NCBI GenBank assembly: GCA_903912585.1
Contig: CAIWHY010000212.1
Location: 1-17,152, forward strand
Length of the DNA stretch: 17,152 nucleotides
Source: an uncultured Thermoleophilia bacterium
Lineage (GTDB): Bacteria > Actinomycetota > Thermoleophilia > UBA2241
Direction of reading: 5' to 3'
In this document: positions 1-7,524 of the stretch, piece by piece
Layout of the letters: every line of letters starts with the position of its first letter
Numbering within the stretch: the stretch's first letter is position 1
Translations under genes and position numbers: made by a program
The notes under the pieces: generated by a model
Seen by the model: the letters and a program-made list of their open reading frames with translations, nothing else
Database searches by the model: none
What the model was told of the DNA's origin: nothing

Positions 1-772
1 CCGCGCTGCGCACGTGAGTGTCGAATTGGTTGACGACAAACGCGGCCACGACACCAAGGAAGAGGCCGGCGACGAAGCCGAACAGAGCCCATTTCAACGG
101 CTTGGGAGACGCCGGAGACGCCGGAGGGGTGGCCGGTACGATTATCTCGAAGTCGCCGGTCGCGCTGGCTTCGGCGATCTGCAGGTTGCGGAGTTGCTGC
201 TGCAACGTCGCGTAGTCTGGTGACTGCTTGGATTGCGAGTCCAGCGACAGCTGGACGATCTGTTCAGCGGTTCGCCAGCTCTGCTGCTGGGTCTCCTTGC
301 GGAGCTGGATGATGGTCTGCGCGTAGGCGTTCGCGACTCTCGCTGCAACTGCTGGTGACCCGGCCTCGGCGGTGATATCGACCACCGTTTGCACTCCGGT
401 CCCCGTGGCAGACGAACTACTCGAGGGGACGGCTGGGGTCGCCGAGATCGAGTACGACACCGTGGCGTCACGACCGAGAGCTTTTGCGGCACGCTGTCTG
501 ACCGCCGGCGTGCCTACGGTGCTGACAACATTCTGGACCTCGAAGGAGAGGCGAGAAAGATCTGGAGAGACCACGACGCCGTTGGAAAGAGTCGGGGGCG
601 GCGAGTACATCAGCTGCGCCGTCGCGACGTAGGTCGGCGATTGGACGATCTGTCTTCCGAAGGCGACGGAGGTGCAGACGACCACGATGGCGATGACCCA
701 GTACCGCCGAAGCCAGACGACGCGCCAGTAGTCGCGCAAGGTCATGGCATCAATGTGATCAGATTGGGCCAC
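1..772 (-). CDS. Wzz/YveK-type polysaccharide chain-length determinant (partial, C-terminus beyond window)
   Basis: Inner-membrane polysaccharide co-polymerase that normally controls chain length and export together with a Wzy polymerase. 257 codons are visible and the frame is open at the window edge. Seen: N-terminal TLRDYWRVVWLRRYW, then a membrane segment at about residues 24-39; a long extracytoplasmic part with a helical Gln-rich stretch at about 150-200; a Pro-rich PATPPASPASPKP at 213-225; and a second membrane segment at about 227-248. This is the Wzz domain plus GNVR-like layout. A cytoplasmic tail begins (DTHVRSA), so a fused BY-kinase domain could follow and cannot be excluded. 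I chose the GTG at 772: GGGGGAG lies 9 nt upstream and a good promoter precedes it. The ATG at 745 has no ribosome site. The gene is transcribed separately from the ATP-grasp gene behind it. Confidence 0.88.
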   Translation of the reverse strand, partial: MAQSDHIDAMTLRDYWRVVWLRRYWVIAIVVVCTSVAFGRQIVQSPTYVATAQLMYSPPPTLSNGVVVSPDLSRLSFEVQNVVSTVGTPAVRQRAAKALGRDATVSYSISATPAVPSSSSSATGTGVQTVVDITAEAGSPAVAARVANAYAQTIIQLRKETQQQSWRTAEQIVQLSLDSQSKQSPDYATLQQQLRNLQIAEASATGDFEIIVPATPPASPASPKPLKWALFGFVAGLFLGVVAAFVVNQFDTHVRSA

Positions 773-802
773 GGCTCTCTGCTCCCCCCGACAGTGGTCT
801 TC

Positions 803-831
803 ATGATACCCACATGCTGCAGCACGGCCAA
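803..831 (-). promoter_or_regulatory. Promoter for the Wzz-type gene
   Basis: On the minus strand there is TTGGCC (831-826), a 17-nt spacer, then TATCAT (808-803). That is 4/6 and 5/6 matches to the sigma-70/HrdB-type consensus. The predicted transcript start near 797 leaves a 25-nt leader that ends in a GGGGGAG ribosome site before the GTG at 772. Read by eye; no transcription data. Confidence 0.5.
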
Positions 832-874
832 CCTCGCAGCGAAGGCCCCGACTCTCGGCCGGTTCCGCTCCCCC

Positions 875-1030
875 CTATCGGCGCGCCTGCCCATATTGTT
901 TAGCACGCGCTGCAACGCCGTGACCTGCTCCAAGACGGCCCACCGCGAGAGACGAGAAGGGCGCGGCGGCCACGAAGACGCACGCCGCAACGGCGTTGGC
1001 CAGGCGAAAGGGGGTTGGCGATAGGCTCAT
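875..1030 (-). CDS. Small hydrophobic ORF coupled to the ATP-grasp gene (uncertain)
   Basis: A 51-codon frame whose ATG shares the ATGA overlap with the stop codon of the ATP-grasp gene, a geometry typical of translational coupling. It begins MSLSPTPFRLANAVAAC and holds one hydrophobic stretch at about residues 10-29 that could be a membrane helix or signal anchor. The rest is short and Arg/Ala-rich. I recognise no family. It could be a real small membrane peptide, the 5' remnant of a decayed membrane-protein gene, or chance. Nothing else is seen between it and the promoter near 831. Confidence 0.25.
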   Translation of the reverse strand: MSLSPTPFRLANAVAACVFVAAAPFSSLAVGRLGAGHGVAARAKQYGQARR

Positions 1031-2106
1031 TCGCTGACGCCTTCGATGCCGCTCACCAAGCCTACGTGACGCGCCGCTTCGGCCTTGCGCAGAGCCCAGT
1101 CCACCCACAGATCCTGCGGCATCAGATGCCCAGCCTCGTACCGGAGGCGGCCATCATCGCGGCAAACGTAGTGCCCAGGTGCGTCGAACACCGCCTTGTC
1201 GACATAGCCGAAGGAGATCTCGACGATCACGAACTCGTCACCGCGGAAGAGTACGTCGTAGGCCATGGAGTCGAATCCCAGAGCACGATTGAGGCCGATG
1301 CAGTATTCGATCACCTGGGTGGGGACCGCCGTCTCGTAATCCAACAGCCCGCTCCCGCTGGCACGAAAGTCGTCAGACCGATTGCGGCGCCAGAAGCAGA
1401 TGGCGTGGCTGTCGCCGATCACCGTCACGCGGAGGTCCGCCGGATTGTCGGCGAGGAACTCCTGCCAGTAGGCCACCCCGTGATACTCACCACCAACCAA
1501 CTTCTGCCAAACCTTGCGCCAGAACCAGCCATGGTGCAGCGCCGTGGCGACCTGAGAGATGTGACCTCGGTGAAACCCGACATGGTGTCTCCACGCCTGA
1601 GTGAAGAGCACGGAATCGAGCCAGCGCTCCGCTGCCGCTCTGGAGGCGACAAGCCTGACGTTGGCGCTCGATGCGCCGTGCGAGAGCTTGGTCACGATGG
1701 GGAGGGATGTCTCCGCGAGGCATCGCTGCCCATCGTCATAGTCGGTGGTCGCCACCGTCCGTGGCGTCGGCACTTCCATCGCCTCGAAGAGGTAGCTCTG
1801 AGCCACCTTGCTCTCGAAGTGCCACACGCTCGCGTAGCCGGGCATCACCACTTTGCCGAGGATCTGCTCAAGGAAGTAGATCTTCTCCTTGTAATGCGTG
1901 GACATGCTCGGGCCCATGAAGGTCCAACGGCCACGCCAGATAACGAGGTCGTACGGCACGATGCGTGCCTGCCAGTCGTGCGCGTCTATGTCGACGGTGT
2001 CGTACTCGATGTTGGCACCCTGTCGGATGCGAGCATCGAGCGCGGCGGCAAACTCCTCGTGCCAGTCGCCACGTCCAACCGCCACTCTGAGAGTCTTATC
2101 GTTCAT
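1027..2106 (-). CDS. ATP-grasp domain protein (RimK/carboxylate-amine ligase-like)
   Basis: 359 residues. ATP-grasp enzymes activate a carboxylate as acyl-phosphate and join it to an amine or similar nucleophile; the substrate here is unknown. Seen: N-terminal Rossmann-like pre-grasp part (LRVAVGRGD, residues 6-14); the segment around K100 before EVPTPRT; a Gly/Ser loop after K140 (TKLSHGASSANV, 139-150); a hinge-like YWQEFLAD (213-220); DLRVTVIGD (224-231) followed by FWRRNRSDDFR (239-248); and a metal-binding end YDVLFRGDEFVIVEISFG (283-300) with D284 and E296. The usual E-x-N reads E-I-S, so the Asn metal ligand is Ser. Start ATG at 2106 has only a weak GGTGGG upstream. It lies 93 nt after the CapA-family gene, probably in the same transcript. 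Family assignment is fairly sure; substrate is not. Confidence 0.75.
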   Translation of the reverse strand: MNDKTLRVAVGRGDWHEEFAAALDARIRQGANIEYDTVDIDAHDWQARIVPYDLVIWRGRWTFMGPSMSTHYKEKIYFLEQILGKVVMPGYASVWHFESKVAQSYLFEAMEVPTPRTVATTDYDDGQRCLAETSLPIVTKLSHGASSANVRLVASRAAAERWLDSVLFTQAWRHHVGFHRGHISQVATALHHGWFWRKVWQKLVGGEYHGVAYWQEFLADNPADLRVTVIGDSHAICFWRRNRSDDFRASGSGLLDYETAVPTQVIEYCIGLNRALGFDSMAYDVLFRGDEFVIVEISFGYVDKAVFDAPGHYVCRDDGRLRYEAGHLMPQDLWVDWALRKAEAARHVGLVSGIEGVSE

Positions 2107-2199
2107 TCAATGCCCACCCAATTCCGCTCATGCCGGCACGGGCTCGGACCGTCGAGCGAATCTCCGTGGATGCGTGCTGCGGCGGCTCCTGACCGCATG

Positions 2200-3411
2200 T
2201 CATTCGCCCTCACCTGGGCCAAGGGGTCCGGCGCCGGCGACGTGCCGTGGCCGCCTGATGTCCAATTCTGCTTCGAGTATGGATATCGCCGCCTGGCGGT
2301 GTGCGTCACACGTGAGGAAGTCGAGAAGTCCGTACAAGCGCGCGTCTCGAGTCCTCCACGCCGGCCACACGCCCCGCGACAGAGCACCTCGCTCAAGGCG
2401 CGTCAGCGAAAGAAGCTGTGCCAGGTACTCGACTCTCCGGCTGGCGCAGAACGCTCCCCACGCCGACTCCAGTCGATCCGGAGAAGCTATGATGCCTGAC
2501 AGCTCCGCGTCACGCTCACGTCGCAAAGCCAGCTGATCTCCGGCTTCCAGCTCGATGACGGCCGCCCCCATGCACTGCGTAAACGGAATGAGCTGCGCGG
2601 CGATCGCGCCGGACTCATCGATGGTCAGGCTGACAAGGGTGCCATCGTACCAGCCTGTGGGCTGTCGCGACGGCCAGTCGAACACGAAGTTGCCGAGCCC
2701 GTATGCGATAGGCGCGCCGCGGTAGGTCTCCATGCCCCCGGGAACGTGAGTGTGACTGCACATCACGGCATCCGCGCCCGCATCAACCAGGCAGCGGCAG
2801 GTCTTGACCATGTCTGGGCTGGGCAACGGGTAGTACTCGTTCCCGCCGTGAAGGAGGACGATGACAGTGTCCGCCAGCTCCCGCGTGCGCTGTAGCTGAA
2901 CGAGATTGCGCGGCAGATCAAGGGGGCAAGCGCCCGCACGCTTCCGCGTGGCGATGGAGAACTCGCGCTCGGCGAACGCCAGCACGGCCACACGGCGCCC
3001 GTGGACCTCCGTGATGACCGGCTCCTCCGCCTCGCAAAGATCCATCCCCGCGCCGACCGTGACGAGTCCGGCGGCCCGGCAAGCGTCAAGAGTATCGGCC
3101 AGGCCTCGCTCGCGCTGATCCATGATGTGATTGTTCGCCAGGCCGACGATGTCGAACCCACCTTCGCGAATAGCCCGAGCGCAACTCGGCCGAGAACGCA
3201 GATGGGGTCCGGACTTGTCTGACGGATCCTGGACCAGCGTGAGCGGGCACTCAAGGTTGACGACCCTCACGTCATGGGCGCAGAGAATGTCGTCGAGCTC
3301 CCCCCAGACCGCGTGGGGGTCGTGCCGCGCGAACGCCTGCTCGGGTCGTCCGGCCGTACAAAGATCCCCTGCCACCAGGACACGGGCAACGGCGTTTGCA
3401 GGTTCAGTCAC
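2200..3411 (-). CDS. CapA family protein (poly-gamma-glutamate capsule type, metallophosphoesterase-like fold)
   Basis: 403 residues. CapA/PgsA proteins work with CapB and CapC in making or exporting poly-gamma-glutamate; many homologues sit in other surface-polymer loci with unknown roles. The metallophosphoesterase-like motifs are all visible in order: AGDLC (14-18), NLECPL (52-57), LANNH (91-95), HGGNEY (188-193), SHTHVPGG (219-226) and GLGNFVFD (238-245). After about residue 290 there is an unassigned helical tail. No signal peptide or N-terminal membrane anchor is seen, unlike classical membrane-bound CapA, so it may be cytoplasmic. Start GTG at 3411 has GGAG 6 nt upstream. No CapB (Mur-ligase-like) or CapC gene is present; the next gene downstream encodes an ATP-grasp ligase. 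Confidence 0.9.
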   Translation of the reverse strand: MTEPANAVARVLVAGDLCTAGRPEQAFARHDPHAVWGELDDILCAHDVRVVNLECPLTLVQDPSDKSGPHLRSRPSCARAIREGGFDIVGLANNHIMDQRERGLADTLDACRAAGLVTVGAGMDLCEAEEPVITEVHGRRVAVLAFAEREFSIATRKRAGACPLDLPRNLVQLQRTRELADTVIVLLHGGNEYYPLPSPDMVKTCRCLVDAGADAVMCSHTHVPGGMETYRGAPIAYGLGNFVFDWPSRQPTGWYDGTLVSLTIDESGAIAAQLIPFTQCMGAAVIELEAGDQLALRRERDAELSGIIASPDRLESAWGAFCASRRVEYLAQLLSLTRLERGALSRGVWPAWRTRDARLYGLLDFLTCDAHRQAAISILEAELDIRRPRHVAGAGPLGPGEGE

Positions 3412-3492
3412 GAAGGACTCCGGCCCCGCGTATGTCGTGGATGAACTCGATACCCGCAGCCCTGCGCGTGCACCCTGTCGTGATGGCGGACG

Positions 3493-4737
3493 TCACGATG
3501 TGCCGCGCATCGTGTCGACGCGCCCCGCCCGCGTGGACCTGAGGTCAGCAAGGAAACGTGCGATGCGAGGACCGTGGATCGCGTAGTCGAACTCGCGTCG
3601 CGCCAAGTCCCGACCCTGCAGGCCGACCGCCGTGGCGGCCTCTGGATGTTCGAGAACGTATTCGAGTCTCGAACGAAATGCCTCCTCGTCCCCTGGCGGC
3701 ACCAAAAAAGCATCCTGGCCGTCGCGCAGATATCGAGGTATGTCACCGACGGCGGTCACAACGACTGGCCGACCCGTCGCCAAGTACTCAGCGAGCTTCG
3801 TGGGGAGGCCTGCGGTCGAGAAGGCTCCGGCAGCGCGAGGGAGCACCAGCACGGAAGCGCGCGCGAGGCGGTCGGGCATGTCGCACCGGGGGATCAACCC
3901 GGCGAACTCCACCATGCTGTCGATGTTGAGAGCCCTGGCCGTTCGTTCCAACTCGCCTCGTCGCCCAGTCCCCATGTCGTCCCCGAGGACCGTCAACCTC
4001 GCGTCTCGACGCCGGCTGGCGACACCTGCGAATACTCGCAGCAGGGTCTCGAGTTCCCCGACGTGCCCCAGACTCCCCGCGTACAGCACCATGCCGGGCT
4101 CCGGAGATGCGGCGGCTGATGCACGTTCATACTCATCGACATCTACCAGAATCGGAACCAGCAAGTTGACAGCGCCTCTTCTTGATACGCGCGTGAAGTA
4201 CTCGTCCAAGTATGCGGAGATGACAATCGTGCCATCGTATGCCCGCTGGACCGCGGCCACATGCCACTTGTGGTAACGACGCCGAAGCCTGGTGTCAGAC
4301 GCGTAGACGAACGGCAGCTCGCTTGCGTCTTTGACCGTCACTGCTCCCCCGAGCCTGGCACTCACACTCAAGGCCAGCGGGAGGAAGGCCGAAGTGGTCG
4401 TGTAGACCACGACTGCATCACATCCCCGAGCCGCCGACAGCGATGCACGGACCACGCCCACGACCTCAGCACCCCGTCGACCCCAGAAGCTTCGGCTAAG
4501 GAGAGGAGTGCCTGGCGTGTATTCGAACGGAACTCCGTCCACCACGCCGGAGCCATCCCGGTTCGACGTCCGGCTGTCCGGCCTTTCACTCGGACTCGTG
4601 ATCAGGATCTTGACGTGACAGCCTGCCGCCGACAGACCCCTGGCGACAGCGCGGACCCTGGCCGTGGCCCCCTCCCCATCGGGAAGAGAGAAGGCATCTC
4701 CAACCACGAGCACTCTCAGATCACGTGGCTCGCGCAT
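3493..4737 (-). CDS. Glycosyltransferase, GT4-like (GT-B fold)
   Basis: 414 residues. Expected to move a sugar from a nucleotide donor onto the growing lipid-linked glycan at the cytoplasmic membrane face. The N-terminal domain starts LRVLVVGDAFSLPDGEGATARV (residues 7-28), a typical acceptor-side Gly-rich entry. The C-terminal donor domain includes VLYAGSLGHVGELETLL (217-233), LTVLGDD (248-254) and AGAFSTAGLPTKLAEYLATG (303-322). In the E-x7-E region the second Glu (E317) is present but the first position is Ala (A309), a common variant in this group. A TTG at 4755 could extend the frame by six codons, but the ATG at 4737 has GGAG 6 nt upstream and is preferred. CapA follows 81 nt downstream. 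Donor and acceptor sugars cannot be told. Confidence 0.88.
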   Translation of the reverse strand: MREPRDLRVLVVGDAFSLPDGEGATARVRAVARGLSAAGCHVKILITSPSERPDSRTSNRDGSGVVDGVPFEYTPGTPLLSRSFWGRRGAEVVGVVRASLSAARGCDAVVVYTTTSAFLPLALSVSARLGGAVTVKDASELPFVYASDTRLRRRYHKWHVAAVQRAYDGTIVISAYLDEYFTRVSRRGAVNLLVPILVDVDEYERASAAASPEPGMVLYAGSLGHVGELETLLRVFAGVASRRRDARLTVLGDDMGTGRRGELERTARALNIDSMVEFAGLIPRCDMPDRLARASVLVLPRAAGAFSTAGLPTKLAEYLATGRPVVVTAVGDIPRYLRDGQDAFLVPPGDEEAFRSRLEYVLEHPEAATAVGLQGRDLARREFDYAIHGPRIARFLADLRSTRAGRVDTMRGTS

Positions 4738-4790
4738 GTGTCTCTCCAACTCCAACTCCTCCGGACTCCCGGCGAGCGACGTGTTTGACG

Positions 4791-4796
4791 ATTATG
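4791..4796 (-). promoter_or_regulatory. Candidate -10 box upstream of the GT4 gene at 4737
   Basis: CATAAT (minus strand, 5/6 match to TATAAT) in an AT-richer patch of an otherwise GC-rich gap. It would start a transcript about 47 nt before the ATG at 4737. No good -35 hexamer is seen at 16-18 nt. If real, it makes the GT4/CapA/ATP-grasp genes their own transcription unit. Confidence 0.33.
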
Positions 4797-4901
4797 TGCC
4801 CAAAACGGGACAGCTGAGGCGAGTGCGATGCGCCCGCGTCTTCCTTTGCAGCCATTGAGACCTACGCGCGAGCAGCCCATCGAACGACCCCAGGCAACCT
4901 A

Positions 4902-5897
4902 CTACACCTTGGACAAGTGTGCCCAGTACGCCGAGCCTAGGCTCGCAGAGCGCAGACCGTACGCGGCGGGGAACGAGGTGATCAAGAACACCGCCACCAG
5001 AACTGCTCGAAGTGTCCGTCGAACGCCTCGGCTTCTGACACTGCCCAGTGCCTCGAAAGCCGAGCTACCTCGAGCGTATTGAACCGCAAGACGGCGAAGT
5101 TTCGAGAGATAGCACTCCGCCTCGATCTCGTCCTCCTCCAGCCTCCAGCCATGACGGCTCGCGACGACTTCAAGGCTTTGCCGCGTCCACCGGCCGATGT
5201 GGACCGGGGGCATGTCCTCGTGGAATCCCCACCTGTCAAAGTAGGCTCGTTGAGCATGGTTCGGCACAGCAATGAACAGGTGCCCCTTGTCTCGGGCAAG
5301 GTGCGAAAGCCGAGAGAAGACGGACTCGAGATCATCCATGTGCTCGAGAACCTGGAAGAGGCATAGCACGTCGAACGCGCTCCGGTACTCCTGCATGTCG
5401 ACATCGCTCAGCCCCCCACGAACGCAACGCATGCCCCGGGCCGCGATCTCATTCCTGCCGTACTCAGAGTACTCTGTGCAAAGAAGGCCCCGACAGCCAG
5501 CCACGCGATCGAGGATGCGCGACGCAAACCGACCGGTCCCGGCACCGATGTCAAGCAGGGCGAATGGAGGGAGCCGACCGGCGGCCTTGAGCAACGCAAG
5601 GGCCTCGAACGTGCGCTGGAACTCCCACTTCCACTCAGCGTACTCCGCCCCCGATTCGTACAAGGCCGCGTAGAAGTCAGGCGTCGCCGCGACAAACGGA
5701 TCCGCATATGCGAACGTGCACTGCGGGCAACGGACGTAGTCGCAGGTCTGCTGACCCCATGTCAGCTCGATAGCCGACCGCGCCTCCTGCGCCCAGTTCT
5801 TCTCGGAGCCCTCACTGAAGCGCCGAGCCGCCGTATCGCTGTCCACCGAGTACAGGATCGTTCCATTTTGACTCCCACAGACAGGGCAGGTGCTCAT
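4902..5897 (-). CDS. Class I SAM-dependent methyltransferase with N-terminal zinc-ribbon-like segment
   Basis: 331 residues. Likely methylates a sugar or sugar intermediate of the glycan (inference from location). Residues 1-65 hold two CxxC pairs (C4/C7 and C57/C60) that could bind zinc, as in C-methyltransferases and related surface-glycan methyltransferases. The SAM site motif I is LDIGAGTGRF (115-124). The later core strand-helix is CLFQVLEHMDD (179-189), followed by GHLFIAVPNH (205-214). An unusual C-terminal hydrophobic stretch (about 296-314) could touch the membrane. The frame extends upstream to 6035 but that part overlaps the preceding glycosyltransferase gene; the ATG at 5897 gives the Cys motif at residue 4, has AGGGG just upstream and lies 34 nt after that gene's stop, so it is preferred. 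Methyl acceptor unknown. Confidence 0.85.
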   Translation of the reverse strand: MSTCPVCGSQNGTILYSVDSDTAARRFSEGSEKNWAQEARSAIELTWGQQTCDYVRCPQCTFAYADPFVAATPDFYAALYESGAEYAEWKWEFQRTFEALALLKAAGRLPPFALLDIGAGTGRFASRILDRVAGCRGLLCTEYSEYGRNEIAARGMRCVRGGLSDVDMQEYRSAFDVLCLFQVLEHMDDLESVFSRLSHLARDKGHLFIAVPNHAQRAYFDRWGFHEDMPPVHIGRWTRQSLEVVASRHGWRLEEDEIEAECYLSKLRRLAVQYARGSSAFEALGSVRSRGVRRTLRAVLVAVFLITSFPAAYGLRSASLGSAYWAHLSKV

Positions 5898-5931
5898 GCG
5901 TGCCCCTGAGTCCATCGGACTAGAGGGGCGA

Positions 5932-7347
5932 TCATCCGCGACGAATGTCATCAGAAAGACCGCGCGCGTCACCAGATGCCGATCGCCGTTGATGCGGCTG
6001 CCCGGCAAGGCTCTCTCTGAAGGCAGCCCGTACATGTCGGCCGTCGAATTCGCGATCGGCTATCTCTGAGGCCCTGCGGCCCAGAGCCTCCCTCTGCGCC
6101 TCACTCGCTGCAAGGTCACTCAAGGCCAGCGCAAGCCGCTCGCGGCTTCTGTCACCCACCACGAGAGCCCACTTGGCCTGCTCAGCCCAAGCACACGTCG
6201 CGTGGGTTCTTGGTGAGTACAGGACAATAGGCGTCGCGCAGGCCATGTACGCAGGAACCTTCGTAGGCATGGACAGTCGCGCAAATCGGCGGCCGCGGCC
6301 CTCAAAGTTCGAGGGGATGATGAGCACGTCAGCGCCGGTCAGTACGTCGGGCAGTTGCTCGTCCTCAACGGCCGGCAGTATGCGTGTGTGAGCGTATCTG
6401 GCGAGGGCTTTTGCACTCGAAGCGTCAATCCCTCCTGGATAGATGCTGAACTGCGTCGCGACCCCAGCCTGGTTCATCAGCTCTACTGCTTCGCAGACAT
6501 CCACGAAGCTCGCTAGCGCGTCCCACCCGATTCGTCCACAGTAGACGACTCTCAATGGCGAGGCGACTGCCCACGAAGTCTTGCGACGCTCCCTCCAGAA
6601 TGGCACGTCAATGCAGTTGTGGAAGACGTCGAACTCAAACCCGTATCGCAAGAGGTATTCGTCTGCCATCGCTCGACTGATCGCCATTCGCACAGCGGCA
6701 AGCGATATTAGCTCTCGCAACTCACGGTCCACCACGTCACGGAGGAGCGGACCCATCAGGCTTCCGGCGTACACAGTCTCAGGCCAGTCATCCATCATGT
6801 GAATGGCCAGCTTGGCATCACTGCACTCATGCAACGCTCGCACCAGCCGAATGGTTCCCAGCGTCGAGAAATGGCAGTAGAGCACATCCGGCGAGAAGTC
6901 GGCTACCCACCTCTTCAACGACCCTGAGAGCGTCGGCTTCTGAAGTACATCCTGTGCGCCAAGCCGGTCCACGATCACGTGAAATGCTGCGCGTGCGGCA
7001 CTGGAGGCAGTAGCGCGCGCAGAAGGGGCATCTCCCGCACTCACAGTGTCGTCGGACACCGGAACGCTGGCGAGCGCGGAATGGGCAACGCTGCCGGCTT
7101 CCCTTGAGGGGCTGGGAAGATACGACAAAGGCCACACCCACTTATGCTCGAGTGCGCCTAGGCGGTATTCAGCGCACGCCGCCGAGGCAGTGCCGGATCG
7201 GGCCCGGTAGTCTACGACAGCAAGCCGACCGCGCGGCCACCCTCTGAACAGGTTCGACAGGGTGATACCTCCGCCGGAGTATGAATCGAATCCGCCTCCG
7301 AAGACGAGAGTTCGCGGGTACGCCTTCTCGTCACACCCGGCCACCAT
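5932..7347 (-). CDS. Glycosyltransferase, GT-B/GT4-like, lacking the E-x7-E glutamates
   Basis: 471 residues. The start of the protein has FGGGFDSYSGGGITLSNLF (residues 16-34), the Gly-rich loop seen in GT4 enzymes. The middle has VLYCHFSTLG (155-164), IHMMDDWPETVY (182-193) and HNCIDVPFW (243-251). The donor domain opens with LRVVYCGRIGWD (265-276) and ends with LSMPTKVPAYMACATPIVLY (358-377). In the usual E-x7-E motif both Glu positions are replaced (L358 and A366), while the PTK lead-in is kept. The stretch 85-120 is low-complexity Ala/Ser-rich. ATG at 7347 is chosen; upstream GTG/TTG codons have no ribosome site, and support for the ATG is also weak (GGA at -8). It sits between a GT4 gene and the methyltransferase, same strand. 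Either a divergent active GT or a partly degenerate one. Confidence 0.78.
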   Translation of the reverse strand: MVAGCDEKAYPRTLVFGGGFDSYSGGGITLSNLFRGWPRGRLAVVDYRARSGTASAACAEYRLGALEHKWVWPLSYLPSPSREAGSVAHSALASVPVSDDTVSAGDAPSARATASSAARAAFHVIVDRLGAQDVLQKPTLSGSLKRWVADFSPDVLYCHFSTLGTIRLVRALHECSDAKLAIHMMDDWPETVYAGSLMGPLLRDVVDRELRELISLAAVRMAISRAMADEYLLRYGFEFDVFHNCIDVPFWRERRKTSWAVASPLRVVYCGRIGWDALASFVDVCEAVELMNQAGVATQFSIYPGGIDASSAKALARYAHTRILPAVEDEQLPDVLTGADVLIIPSNFEGRGRRFARLSMPTKVPAYMACATPIVLYSPRTHATCAWAEQAKWALVVGDRSRERLALALSDLAASEAQREALGRRASEIADREFDGRHVRAAFRESLAGQPHQRRSASGDARGLSDDIRRG

Positions 7348-7524
7348 CTCAGTCCGCACCGCGGCCCGTGAGCGCACCAAGACAAGCAGCAGTCAGGGGA
7401 GGCGCCTTGCGGACCAGGATCACGCTCGGCGCCCAGCCGGTAGCACCTACGATATGCGATGGCGAATGCCGCGACGAGTCGAGTTCGAGCAGCGAGTTTG
7501 GATGCACACGTGAGTGGCTCGTGC

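Noticed and set aside
1015..2499. Long rightward open frame (494 codons) opposite the ATP-grasp and CapA-family genes
   Set aside because: No recognisable domain; it is the antisense of clear ATP-grasp and CapA motifs, and long antisense frames are expected in GC-rich DNA.
5898..6035. N-terminal extension of the methyltransferase
   Set aside because: Most of it overlaps the 3' end of the upstream glycosyltransferase gene; the zinc-ribbon start at 5897 fits the family.
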